Shown here piece after piece: positions 1 to 11,049 of a DNA stretch of 64,000 nucleotides (positions are counted from its first letter, which is position 1; the number at the start of each line of letters is the position of its first letter). Both the position numbers and the translations under genes were made by a program. The notes under the pieces are model-generated. The model did not search any database, had not been told where the DNA came from, and saw nothing but the letters and a program-made list of their open reading frames with translations. The DNA is from Cristatella mucedo. Lineage: Eukaryota; Bryozoa; Phylactolaemata; Cristatellidae. The DNA lies in NCBI GenBank assembly GCA_009760855.2, contig WPIO01000002.1, positions 10,366,501-10,430,500 of the forward strand, given 5' to 3'.

Positions 1-412
1 CAAGTTTGAGAGCGTAGAGAACAGAGCTGATAGCTAAGCAGCACATGCAGCATCACCCCGACTGAAGTGACAGTCAAAGACTTCTGCAGTCACTTATACA
101 GTCTTCTCTTCTTGTTAACTATACTTCCAAAACAGCATATTAAATTGTATGAGAATCATATCAGCTCCACAGTCAAAATCTGCCTACTTTCAGCTACATT
201 ACATTTCTAAAATTCAGGCTTATTTAGATGGATACCACGTCCAAGTTGGTCCATGCATTCGTGACATCCTGTCTCGTCTTCTGTAACTCACTGCTTAGTG
301 GCCTACCGGCATGTGCGATCAGGCGATTGCAGCTGGTGCAAAACTCCGCAGCTAGGCTTGTCTGTCGTGAGAGTCGCAGCTGCCACATTACACCACTTCT
401 CGCCGACCTGCA

Positions 413-487
413 AATGTAAAGCGCCTAGAAAGAGATTAAGTTCTCTGAGGGCGCTTTATCAAGTACATTATTATTATTATTATTATT
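413..487 (+). mobile_element. 75-bp L2 tail-only insertion nested in an older L2 copy
   Basis: The insert contains only the last part of the L2 3' end (AATGTAAAGCGCCTAGAAAG to (ATT)n). It interrupts the codons between LLADL and HWLPV. The 7-bp sequence ACCTGCA is present at 406-412 and again at 488-494, as expected for a target-site duplication. Removing the insert restores the reading frame. Confidence 0.85.
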
Positions 488-965
488 ACCTGCATTGGCT
501 ACCAGTCAAGCAACGGATCGACTTCAATGTTTTGTCGCTCACTTTTAGGTCCCTTCATTCTCTGGCTCCAGCCTATCTCTCAGATCTACTCCCCTACCAG
601 GCCAAGCATCATACCACCCGCTTTTCGGAATTTAACAGTCTACAAGTACCTCGTACAAACCTCAAATCCCATGGAGACCGTGCATTTAGTTCGTATGATC
701 CCAAGGCCTGGAACTCCCTCCCTACTTGCGTCAGAGCATCCCCTGACTTGACCACAATTAAAATAACTTGAAAACATACCTATTTAGGACAACATTTAGT
801 GGATCCCTGTTATTCGTCCTTCACGTGCTTATGCGTGCTGACACTGTGCATGCTGCCACTAACCACATTTTCATGCTGACCCAGTGCATGTCACCATTAA
901 CCATATTATTCATTTTGTTTATTTATCACGCATGATATTACTCACCATTCTATTGCATTTCCCTT

Positions 966-1238
966 TGCTGCAAATGTAAAGCGCCTAGAGAGAGATTGAG
1001 TTTTCTGCATGCTGACCCTGTGCATGTTATCCCTAACCTTATTATTCATTTCGTTTGTTTTTCAAGCATGATTTTACATTCCATTCAATTGCATTTCACT
1101 TTACAGCAAATGTAAAGCGCCTAGAGAGAGATTAAGTTCTCTGAGGGCGCTTTTTCAAGTGAATTATTATTATTATTATTATTATTTTCTGAGGGCGCTT
1201 TATCAAGTGCATTATTATTATTATTATTATTATTATTA
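966..1238 (+). repeat. Repeated L2 3'-UTR and tail segments with three tail motifs
   Basis: The motif AAATGTAAAGCGCCTAGAGA occurs at about 971 and about 1109. After the first, the 3' UTR (CATGCTGACCCTGTGCATG) starts again instead of a terminal (ATT)n. A third tail fragment beginning TTCTGAGGGCGCTTTATC follows the array at 1163-1186 and ends in a second (ATT)n at 1211-1238. Template jumping or repeated insertion at the same tail could produce this. Confidence 0.7.
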
Positions 1239-1664
1239 AAGTTTTTCACAATCTAGGCTCTCTCTCTCTTAACATTTCCAAAATGTAATGACGGAAAAGA
1301 CTCCTTGCTAGTTATAGGTAAACCGCTGGTTACTTTGAAACTAAAAACCTGACTCAAATAGCACGGTCCTCATATATTCTGTATCACGTGCATTGATTGT
1401 AGGTACCTAATTCCAAATTTACTTTTACTGGATTAGTACGTTAGGTGCTTGTTATTAGTCATGTTGTTTGCTTTTAATAATGCTGAGCTATGTCGTGCAA
1501 CAACTCAGGCACATACCTGTGGCACATAGATGGATCAAAACGGCACTCGTCGAGTATCCGGTCGATGTTAAGCAGCCTACAGTCAAGTCTGGCAACATTT
1601 GCTTACTTAAAATAGCTAAGTTTTGGGCTTGCTTACACAAAGACACTAGCATCGCGATATGATT
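1239..1664. other. No recognisable feature
   Basis: AT-rich sequence with only a 64-codon open frame that has no recognisable motif. I see no repeat shared with the rest of the window here. Confidence 0.4.
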
Positions 1665-1835
1665 TGCATGACTCTGTTACTAGCCTGTTTGCCACCCGCT
1701 GCGCTAGGAAGCCTACATACAGTTGATGCAAAACTCGACACCAAACTTATCTGTCGTAAAAGTGGCTAATGACACATTACACCACTTCTCATTAATCAGC
1801 ACTGGGTGCCTGTCAAGTAGCATACCGACTTCTAG
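1665..1835 (+). mobile_element. Highly diverged L2 LINE relic
   Basis: The stretch around TGATGCAAAACTCGACACCA, followed by ATCTGTCGTAAAAGTGGC and CACATTACACCACTTCTC, follows the L2 codons for LVQNSAARLVCRE and HITPLL. It is interrupted by substitutions and small indels and ends near the codons for the PVKQ region. Only about 170 bases are alignable by eye. Confidence 0.6.
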
Positions 1836-2139
1836 ATACTATCATTAACCTTTACACCCCTCCCTCTTTAGCCAGCAGCTAATAACTATTTGTAGCTAAT
1901 TTGTAAGTAATTCATATAGCTAGGCCCTAGCTATACGAGTTAGTTACAAATTAGGTCTCCCATCGAAACGCTTGGTCGTTTGTCTTTGGTGGTCAACTAT
2001 TTGTGCTCGTCATCAACTTCTCGTCACTAGCCACTCGTCACTAACTAATTCCTAGAAAACACATAAGCTGATTGAACAGCCTCGTTTGTATAGTTGCAGA
2101 AGACCGTTAAGGGTTATTTGTCCCACCACTTGCAGCTGG

Positions 2140-2250
2140 CAACAACGGAACGCCTCATCGGGATTCGAATCCTGGCCTCCATATCCATGTTAGCCCTGGA
2201 CTTAACGATCGAACTCGTTAAGTCCTGAGCTAACACTGCTCCTCCAAGAC
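2140..2250 (-). mobile_element. tRNA-derived SINE relic with hairpin
   Basis: Read on the minus strand there is a TTAGCTCAGG A-box-like block, then the T-arm-like CAGGATTCGAATCCCG, whose stem is perfectly paired. The spacing is longer than in a true tRNA and there is no acceptor stem, so it is a SINE head or tRNA relic rather than a functional tRNA. The intervening sequence forms the palindrome described at 2190-2233. Confidence 0.55.
2190..2233. repeat. 19-bp-arm palindrome (hairpin)
   Basis: The arms 2190-2208 and 2215-2233 are reverse complements apart from two positions. The inner 11 bp (GGACTTAACGA / TCGTTAAGTCC) pair perfectly around a 6-base loop. Confidence 0.8.
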
Positions 2251-2739
2251 ATTATCTTCAGTTGCTATGATCCCTGAGGTGTTTTTTCGTCGGCTTGATG
2301 ACAAACTCCATTTAGCTTGCAAATATAAAGTATTTCTTCTTAGGAGATTAATGCATTCCTCCTTCGAAAGTTTCTATCTATATCACTCAGCCATGGTTTC
2401 GCCCAAGGTGCTTGACTTTGACGACCGAGGTCCCTATAAAGATGTGTATTTCTGCATAGAGGTTTATATCCAAACCTACTCATCAACCTAACGAATTAAT
2501 CGTGGTTAAAAGTCTCCAAACTGGCTTTTTCATCAGTTAATTCAGTTAAAATTTAATGGAATGCAAGTCAATTAAATATAAGCCCCTAAAGTATGGGAAT
2601 ATTGTTTGAGGCATTAATTTATTGGTCGTGACCGAGACCTGGCTGAGATTCTTTCAACAATCTACAGTAAAAGAAGTCATAACAATACTAGCTGATTTAA
2701 AGCCTATTTTTAATAGTGACCAAAGTCCCTTGATGGCTA

Positions 2740-2860
2740 TCACCACCCCTTGCAGTGGCAATAAAGGATTGCCCTCCATATGATTTGACTCACGACCTTG
2801 GGACCGAGGTGGTAAAAAGCAACCACCTTACCTAGTGCACCATTACGGCTCACCAATACA
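2740..2860 (-). mobile_element. tRNA-derived SINE relic
   Basis: On the minus strand the sequence reads GAGCCGTAATGGTGCACTAG, then CAAGGTCGTGAGTCAAATCA. This follows the A-box to B-box layout of the better copies at 14.7 and 15.2 kb, which share the CGAGGTCGTG block. It is degraded, and the 3' tail is not clear. Confidence 0.5.
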
Positions 2861-2939
2861 AGCCAATAATATAGAAGTTTCTTTTTCCTATCGCCATTTG
2901 AAATTAAAGATGGTGGTATCCTACTTGAATGATTGAGAA

Positions 2940-3127
2940 CAACTCGCTCTAGCTCACAAGGTGCTGCCGTGGTTTCAATCGTACTTGCAGGCTCGGCTTA
3001 TATCCGACGCGTGGGGTAGTGAAGTCTTACCCAGCAGACCTGTCATCTGTGATGTTACATTAGGGTTTATTCTCGGTTTAATGCCATTCCACATATATCT
3101 GATGCTCTGGGAAATACAATGCTGGCC
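2940..3127 (+). mobile_element. LINE reverse-transcriptase fragment
   Basis: The translation reads VLPWFQSYLQARL, then a diverged ..LPSRPVICDV..GFILG..PFHIYL. This follows the order of the LINE RT block WFRSYLSGR...VPQGSVLGPVLFTVYTL seen at 49.1 kb. The conserved Pro-Gln-Gly is lost. It ends where the next, inverted LINE begins. Confidence 0.55.
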
Positions 3128-3513
3128 AATAATAATAATGATAATAATAATTCACTTGATAAAGCACCCTCAGAGAACTTAATCTCTCTCTAGGCGCTTT
3201 ACATTTGCTGTAAAGTGAAATGCAATTGAATGGTAAGTAAAATCATGCTTGAAAAAACAAACGAAATAAATATGGTTAAGGGTGACATGCACAGGGTCAG
3301 CATGCAAATGTGGTTAGTGGCAGCATGCACAGTGTCAGCACGCATAAGCACATCAAGGACGAATCACAGGCACCCACTAAATGCTGTCCTAAATAGGTGT
3401 GTTTTTAGGTTCCTTTTAAATGTGGCCAGGTCAGGGGATGTTCTGACGCAGGTCGGGAGGGAGTTCCAGGCTTTGGGAGCATATGAACTAAATGCACGGT
3501 CTCCAAAGGATTT
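3128..3513 (-). mobile_element. L2 LINE 3' end, strongly 5'-truncated
   Basis: The element starts at its (ATT)n tail (AATAATAATAATG on the plus strand) and passes through the TCTCTCTAGGCGCTTTACAT tail and the 3' UTR. It ends in the last codons of the ORF: DRAFSSYAPKAWNSLPTCVR, then TFKRNLKTHLFRTAFSG. Truncation is at about 3513, within the codons for LKSFG. A typical dead-on-arrival insertion. Confidence 0.88.
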
Positions 3514-3770
3514 ATCAGAAGCGGTTGCCAGCAGCGTTATTAAAACTAAAATCTGAGGGTAGAAGTCTGTCATGTCCGGATAATGCTGACATCACGACGG
3601 AGATAAACTTTAGTGCATTAACGACGGTAAAAGAAATATACTTGCTACGGATTAGATAGAGAATTTCACGGGCAATAAGGTGGCCAGTGCATCACTGTGT
3701 CAACGTCCATCATAGAACTCCGTGTTGTGAAATAGGGAAACCTCCCATATTAATTGGGATGCCTGAATTT
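3514..3770 (+). repeat. T1 repeat, segment B relic
   Basis: This stretch shares ordered blocks with 5.04-5.35, 16.1-16.45, 18.0-18.27 and 54.05-54.29 kb: a TAAAATCTG block, GCTGACATCACGACG, ..AATTTCACGGGCAATAAGGT and later GTTGTGAAATAGGGAAACC. No coding content is evident. Function unknown. Confidence 0.5.
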
Positions 3771-4349
3771 ATAAATTAACATTAGCAAAAACTGGAAGTA
3801 GATAACGTGCACATTTCTAGTACTACTGCCTTTGCCGAAGAAATACTCCAATTGAGTTGCTATTCTTACTGTGACGAATGCATGACGCGAACGCTTGCCT
3901 GCTGAAAATCAGCGAGGAGTAGCCTTCACGCCACAACTGACGTTTTCCCTGAGTATTAAGGGCACACAGAACATAAAAGTTTGCAGCGTCTGGGCTCTCC
4001 CCCGAGAAAAACAGGTGAACGTAATATGTGTAGAAGGCGGGGATAAACAGAACACCTGGCAAGCATTGGTTACCGGAAGCTACAGCGTCCTAGAGCGCTC
4101 AGGCTGCAGGGGCACTGAATCAAACTTAGGCATTATTTTTTAAGGATTCTGGCTCATTGCATTTGATCGCTACTTTTATAACACAGGGCGAGTCCGGTCA
4201 GTGACCTAGGCTGACCTAGTAATTCGAGGTGCATAGAGTAGCAAAGTAGATTCAGTGACAAAAGTCCTTTTACTACAAGCTTGATTTTAAATTTTATGAA
4301 ACGGTAAAGTTTTCTAAACCTGGATATTTATACTGATTTTGTATTTTTA
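3771..4349. other. No recognisable feature
   Basis: Opposed small open frames of about 80 codons overlap at 3823-4143 without any motif. I found no repeat partner in the window. Confidence 0.35.
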
Positions 4350-5515
4350 GAACCATTAATCAAAAGCTTCTGTGCACTTGAAAATTCTCGATACGATACG
4401 AAGCCAGCCTGACTTCAAGCATGCTCGATATTGGCAGAGCCAGGGGAATAGTTAAGGGAAGGTCCATGATCAGCCGGAAACAGTGATTATTTGATGAAGC
4501 GATAATATAGCCACTCTTCATTTGGCATCGTTGTGCGCTACAACTGATTTTGGCGTTGCAACAAAGCCTGGCTGGCACTCCTCCGAGTGGAGCAGCAAGT
4601 TTCACAGTGGATACGTTTAAATAATAAGCCCCGGGATCAAGCAGGCAAGTATTCAGCACGATTAAGTGAATATTTCTAGCTAGAGATCTGGTAGCTCTGG
4701 GTGTATTTTTGTGCTCGAGAATTTTGGCATAAGCATAATTCTAGCTCATGGATTTTTTAAGCCTACGATACCACAAAAGTCATCAGCTTTGTTTATTAAT
4801 TTTCTTGCAAAGAGTTGCAATGCACCTGGAAAGGGATTTAATTTCCCCAGGGTGCCGAATAAAATCAGTAATATTATTATAATTTGTACGTAGTTCTTAG
4901 GTCACTTTCTTTAGGTCATCGAAGTAAAACTATTATTACAGGCATCCTACCTAACAATTTAAAGTGCTTAGCAATCATTTAAAATTTGATGAAACGCTTG
5001 TTTCTCTAGGGAAGATACACCACATAGTTTAAGCACCAATGGGTATCAGCAGCAATCCCAAAGATAAAATCTGCGGATAGCCTAATAATATTGAGCAAGT
5101 ACATCTGGCTGAATGATGAAGCTGGAACTTCAGATCGGTAATGGGGGGAGTGGGAACGAACTGAATTCGGCTAATATTGAGGATGTCATTGGCGATATGG
5201 TGACTGATGTAGCGCAGATGCAGAACATAGTTAAAGCACTATGTGGTGAAAAAGGGAAACCGGTTACGTGAAACAGCAAAGAACTCGCAAGAGCAGATGA
5301 TGTGCAGATTTCATATGCCGTTGCCCTTCCTGAAGATGTTATATTAAAGTGATTGTTCTTCCTTTGACAAAGGCTCGATGTTGAACATTACATTAGGGCT
5401 GGAAACTGCCAATAAGCCTGCCTGAGGCTCCTACGACTTGGCTGGCTAATTCGATGGGGTTAATGGTAATAACATTTACCGGGATTAAGCAGGCAAGCAC
5501 TCAGGCCGGTCCTTT
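4350..5515 (-). repeat. T1 repeat, long copy
   Basis: Read on the minus strand, this is colinear with the plus strand at 45.3-46.6 kb. Segment A (5515-5370) carries TGAGTGCTTGCCTGCTTAAT. Segment B (5350-4910) carries AAATCTGCACATCATCTGCT. Segment C (4910-4700) contains an L2-like tail variant (CACCCTGGGGAAATTAAAT). A further segment (4660-4350) carries GAATACTTGCCTGCTTGATC. The first and last segments resemble each other, so the element has an internal A...A' duplication. A 99-codon open frame at 4360-4659 has no known domain and probably arises by chance. Confidence 0.75.
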
Positions 5516-6414
5516 GCTTCGCTGTCTTCACGGTTGCAGCCTCCAGTTATGTCATCGCAAAACACACTCGACAATGAAGAGAGACATTTTTTTAATAGAG
5601 AAACCTTAAATTTTTCGAACCTCAATTTGGATTTCGTGTATCTTAGTTTCAGCACAGCCAATAATCAGGGTGATATTTCCTCGTGCGCTTGGTTTTCGTC
5701 CGAGGCGAGTAAATACCTCATCTTATAGTGTGGACTCCACCCCAGATACAGAACGGCTTACAGCAGACTTAATATACCTGTTCAAACTCATTAAAAGCTT
5801 AAAGAGCATATATACAACCAGTGCAGGCAATACAAGCACAGAATTAATGTCTCTTTAAAAAAAATTAGACCGAGTGCGTTCAGTTAGAAATGCACCGTAA
5901 AACCAAGAATTCCCTGCTGAAGATGTCATGACATAAACTCATTCGAGGACAAGCCAAGCTAAAAATCAAGTGTCCTGCATTGTATTAGCCCATACCTGTC
6001 GTGCATGTGCTTTCGCATACTTGGATTTGTCAAAAAAATAATGCTAATACATTTGAATGCTTCGTTTCTAGCAGATGTGTGATTCCCATAAACAAATAAC
6101 TGTTCTCTTAAGACGCTTTAAGAATGTGCTGTTAGTAACTATCCCGTACTTTGATTGTGGGCTATTCATTTCGGCGGAAGGCCCAACAACAGTTGCGTTT
6201 GAAATCCTGCGTATTTAATCAATCTTGTACCTTAGGAACTATCGATCTCATCGCTAATTATACTGATGCAAACTATTACAATGTAAACCCTTTACTTTAG
6301 TCTATACCGCCAATAGTATCAATAATTATATGATACTGGGGCAGATTCAGAGCCAATCTGAACGGGCATAGAAGCAGTACCAAGCCTCCTGACACTTCTT
6401 CTGATTCAAGACTC
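5516..6414. other. No recognisable feature
   Basis: AT-rich sequence with two overlapping open frames of about 60 codons at 5534-5858 that carry no known motif. No LINE, SINE or shared repeat was recognised. Confidence 0.35.
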
Positions 6415-6869
6415 GAATAATTTCATGGAACAAGCTCTATCGCTTCAGCCTACGGGTCAAGAAAGGTTTGCATCCGAATTAGTCAGGCCGAGCTCTTCAA
6501 TTATGTTACTGATGCCTTATGGTTCTCTCCTTAGCTCAACGCCTGAGTTTTCATCGGGAGCTACAAAATTTTTCCCACTCTCTGACTGGCTGCTCTCATG
6601 ATAGACGGCTGGACTCTATTCGGAAGAGATTTAAGTAGAAACTCTGGGCAGTGATGGGTCGGGAGTCGGTTGGGTGACTTTTGGTAAAAGGTACAGTCTA
6701 GAATATCCAACGCTTTGAATGGTCAGCTGGGCACAAGTAAGCAAAATGTGTCAGCCGTTCTTCTATCCATCCTGCTATTGACATTAATTTAAGTAATTAA
6801 CGAAGGTTTTGTATAAATATGAAGTAAAAGAAATGTGAACAACTTTTTCTGGGTTCAAAAACTAAGATA

Positions 6870-7905
6870 TAATAATAATAATAATAATGCACTTGATAAA
6901 GCACCATCGGAGAACTCAATCTCTCTCTAGGCGCGCTTTACATTTGTTGCAAAGGGAAATGCAGTTGAATGGTGAGAAAAATCATGCTTGACAAACAAAC
7001 AAATGAATAACATGGTTAGGGGTGACATGCACTGGGTCAGCACGCAAAAGCACATGAAGGACGAATCACAGGGACCCACTAAATGCTGTCCTAAATAGGT
7101 ATGTTTTTAAATTATTTTTAAATGTGGTCAGGTCAGGGGATGTTCTGATGCAGGTCGGGAGGAAGTTCCAGGCTTTGGGAGCATACGAACTAAATGCACG
7201 GTCTCCAAAGGATTTGAGGTTTGTACGGGGTATTTGTAGACTGTTGGATTCCAAAAAGCGGGTGGTACGATGCTTGGCCTGATGGGGTAGTATATCGTAG
7301 AGATAGGCTGAATCCAAAGAATGAAGTGACCTAAAAGTGAGCGACAAAACCTTGAAGTCAATCCGTTGCTTGACTGGTAGCCAGTGCAGGTAGGCGAGAA
7401 GTGGAGTAATGTGGCAACTGCGACGCTCACAACAGACAAGCCTAGCTTCGGAGTTTTGCACCAGCTGCAATCGCCTGATCGCACATGCCGGTAGGCCAGC
7501 GAGCAGTGAGTTGCAGAAGTCGAGACGGGATGTCACGAATGCATGGACCAACTTAGATGTGGTATCCTTATCTAAACAAGCCCGAATTTTAGCAATGTTA
7601 TGAAGCTGAAAATAGGCAGATTTGACTGTGGAGCTGATATGGTCGTCTAATTGGTCGCCATCCGTGTGCGGATGTTATCAATACATGCTGCAAGTGAGTT
7701 GAGAGAATTCGAGGTGCTCGAAGGCAGGGAGGGATCAAAGCAAATGTACAACTGAGTGCCATCCGCATAGAAGTGAAAGCCTAGATTGTGCTTGGAAATC
7801 ACATCAGCAAGAGGGAGTGTATAAACCGTGGAAAGAACCGGACCTAGTACGGAGCCCTGAGGTACGCCATATTTCAGAGGTACCTCAGATGATCTTTGTC
7901 CATTC
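6870..7905 (-). mobile_element. L2 LINE copy with inactivated YADD motif
   Basis: The element runs from (ATT)n at 6870-6890 through the 3' UTR to an RT fragment. The translation on the minus strand shows GVPQGSVLGPVLSTVYTL, then FYADGTQLY. The second catalytic Asp of the usual FYADD is Gly (GAT GGC). About 190 bases are deleted near 7645-7660, so the frame jumps from RTRMATN to the STVKSAY region. The C-terminal part (7066-7551) is open and close to the copy at 49 kb. The 5' end is truncated at the codons for the VNGQRSS block. The equivalent place in SD1 copy 2 (about 59.0 kb) has no insertion. Confidence 0.9.
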
Positions 7906-9282
7906 ATTCCAGTGAGTTTGATACTATTGAGATTTGCTATTTTGCATCCGTAAGCACCTCGCAGACGTCAATTGCACGGCATTTGGATCTCACGAAAGTT
8001 ATTTTACTTGGAAGTTTAAAACGGAAATATACTTTAAAGTTTTGAATTTTTTCTGGTGCTGCAGTTCTCTTTCTACCCTCGCTCCTCGTATTGTGAATTA
8101 CGTCTTTTGACGTCGCGGTAGGCGACTGGACAAATCGCACAGTATTTGAAAAGCAATTTTGCACCTATTTTGATCACTGTAAGTGCATTTGGTAAGGTTT
8201 AGATTAACAATAAGCTGAGGAAGTGGTTGATTTGAAATGAATAAATTACTTTAAGAAATCAAAATGATCATAAAAATTCTGCATGTCATGCACCACATAG
8301 TCTTCTGGCTCGGATATATTACTCTCAGACTAACATTGACGGCATGTCCTGATCTTAAGAAGTTCAAAGATAATATGAAATCCCACCTATTCCACACAGC
8401 CTTTGCTCTGTTCTGTTAAATTGATCAATTTTGTGGCTGTGCATTATGACACAGTGCACCCAGTGACTAAGGGCTACGGCGACATGCTTCTGCCTAGCAC
8501 CACAGTGGACATGTTATTCTCGTGGGCTCGGTGCCAACCGGTATACGGCTCAGTTATCGTTACAAACCGGGGATCCTAGCAACCAGTTACCGCGATTTTT
8601 TATGAACATACTTTTCTTAGCCTTATAATTGTCTACTTTGGTTTTCTTGCCGAAGAAATTTGTTACTTTTTATAAACAGCTGGTGATTGCTTTTATTACA
8701 GGAAGCTCAAACATTAACATGGAACGGCAACAAAATCAAGGTAATTGTAAGTATTGCAGCAATAAGATGTCTGCTTCTATCTAGGATTCATTAGCACAAT
8801 TTGAGGATTGCTTAGGCGTGGGTGGGTGAGTGAGTGGGTGAGGTTAACGTGCATGGGTGAGCAGCTGCTGGACTTCTTAATACTTTGGCTGCTACTTATC
8901 TCAGAGAGGGATTTTTGCGAACGCGCCACCAGGGTTTTCCTTAGCTAGTACTTTCAGAGGTATTGCCTTTTCTAAAGTTAGAAACTATCGGCTGCGCACA
9001 CAGCCGGCATGTGCACACAGCGGGCATCGATAGCTGCAGCCGATGCACTGGCAAATTGCATTTGATAGCTGAGCAGTCTAAAAGTATTCCTTAGACTATA
9101 ACTGTATTAGTCGTACAGTTTTTCAAAGTAGGCCGTACTGACCTATCTCTCTGCAGTGCTTTTTCAGCATCAGAACGTAAGCGTAATAATTGCTATATAA
9201 AGTATGTTTACATTCTTGATAGACATAATTTTGACTTTGACTTCCACTGAACCAGTAGTAAGCTTCTAATGCTAGCTAATTT

Positions 9283-9552
9283 GTAATAATAATAATAATA
9301 CACTTGACAAAGCGCCCTCAGTGAATGCAATCTCTTTCAAGGTGCTTTACATTTGCTGCAAAAGGAAACGCGATTGAATGGTGAATAATATGAATGTAAA
9401 AATGTATGGATCAACTTAGATGTGGTATTTTGTATCCAAACAAGTCCTAATCTTAGCAATATTGTATGTAGCTGAAAGTATGCAGACTTGACTATGACGC
9501 TGATGCGGTCGTCAAACGAAGTGTCACTTTGGAACATTGTACCCAGATTTCG
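9283..9552 (-). mobile_element. Short L2 LINE with internal deletion
   Basis: (AAT)n and the tail (CTTTCAAGGTGCTTTACATT on the plus strand) are followed after about 60 bases by the codons for KLIHTF and upstream RT C-terminal residues. Most of the 3' UTR and ORF end is therefore missing. The corresponding site at 60.31 kb lacks it. A short TGTA stands at both edges and may be the target duplication. Confidence 0.82.
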
Positions 9553-10079
9553 TGTATTAAAATTACCCTGACGTCTATCTTTAGCCCTTTGGTAAAAACA
9601 GCATCTAATCCTCTTGATTTTGCCCCTGACACTTGGCTCTGAAGGAAATCCGCTCAAGGCTCACACATTTGGTCCACTATTGGCAAGGTCTTCCTCTTCT
9701 TTGGAAAATATGGATCACGTAAGGCGATTGGGGCTTCATGCACCTCGAAGCTGGTGAACGGACACGACTTAATTTAGCAGATCACCTTAATATTTTGGCA
9801 AGCGATTGGAGCACAATTTTAGTTGGTGTCAGGTTAGTGCAAGGGCGTAGGGAAGAGATCTTAAGATAATGCAGCCCACATTTGTCAGACTGAGCGGGAC
9901 TGGATCAGTCGTAATTCAAGTTAAAATATTCAAGCATAGATAAGCGCACCAAGCCTTCTAAAGTTTATATACTTAATATTGAGAAACTTTGAGCTTTCTT
10001 ACATATTGATACCAGATCTAAACTTTCAATGAACTATTCACACCAAAATTCGTCATCAATGATTTATTGCTTTCAAATT

Positions 10080-10960
10080 GAAGTTATTTAACCTGAGAAG
10101 ATCTAGTATTCGTCACGCTGCCCTGGTTTTGGCTCTCGGTACTCTCTTTGCAGACCAGGGTAATTGATTTTAGCCCTGAGGCATATCCGATGCGCCTGTA
10201 TTGTAGCTTATTTCTCTGAGGGTGCAATAACAATTAATTATAAATATGCATGTATATATATATATATATATATATATATGTTCATTGTCGACGGCACTGT
10301 ATTCATTGTTGACTGTGCTAAACATACTTCTAGACCCTTGGGCGTACCAATTTTAAGTTCATGCTCGGTTTACCGAGGGTCCTTTCATTTGGCATAATGG
10401 GTAATAACATTTTTAGAGGCATTAAAAACGTCAGAGATTCTTTTAAGTAAACCTACCGATAAACGCAGTGAATTACTCCGTCCTAAAAGTCAACAAACCT
10501 GCTTTAAAAACCCGTACAGTTGAAAAGCAAGCATGAAAAGGTTCAGTTTCATGGGAAATAAGCCTAGCAATAAGGAAAATAATTCTTTCCGAAGCCTTCG
10601 ATTTGTCGACCATCATCTGGCTGAAATCTGCCGACCGATACTGCACAAGGGACACCGTCATTGCAGACATTCTTTGTTTTCACGTATCGTTGGACACTTT
10701 TTACTGCGATATCAAACTTGAGTGGTTATGAACGACGGTCAGTCTGGCGAAGATGGTTCTGGTACCACTCAATTCTTACTTGTATGACCGCGTTTAATCC
10801 TTTTCGAGCGTTGGTCACGTCTCATCCATCAATGATCAGTCACCCCTGGAGTTATAAAAAGATTTAATAGTTAGATGTATTTGTGTAAGACTATTTTTCT
10901 ATGAAATTGGCCATCATTTAATACTTATAATACTTAGCTGGATTTTTGTGGTTTCTTTTT
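10080..10960 (+). repeat. R1 repeat inside SD1, with (TA)n
   Basis: This is colinear with the minus strand of 42.5-41.6 kb and of 52.1-51.1 kb, and with 61.8-62.4 kb plus. Shared blocks include CTGAGAAGATCTAGTATTC, TTCTCTGAGGGTGCAATA (an L2-like tail), CCTTGGGCGTACCAATTTTA and CAGTGAATTACTCCG. The (TA)n at 10254-10278 stands at the same relative place as the AT arrays in the 42 and 51.7 kb copies, so the microsatellite is an ancestral part of the repeat. Confidence 0.75.
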
Positions 10961-11049
10961 AAATAGTGTATAAGTAACTATTGGAATCGCCTGTACAGAC
11001 TCGTAGACTAAATGCTTCTCTTGCACACGCTAGATTCTGAATGTCGACT

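Larger units (their letters stand above)
118..1238 (+). mobile_element. L2/CR1-group LINE, 5'-truncated, RT C-terminal part and 3' UTR
   Basis: This is a relic of the main LINE of the window. The reading frame resembles the C-terminal part of the reverse-transcriptase ORF at 49.1-50.1 kb: the stretches HAFVTS, CNSLL, LQLVQNSAARLVC, HITPLLADL, HWLPVKQRIDF and DRAFSSY are all visible. It begins near the codons for DDHIS and runs through a 3' UTR to (ATT)n arrays. The frame is cut in two at 413-487 by a short nested insertion; after that is removed the protein reads on. A substitution near 760-770 ends the frame early. No endonuclease or catalytic YADD part is present, so the copy is inactive. 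The start is blurred by divergence and could be off by about 30 bases. Confidence 0.88.
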
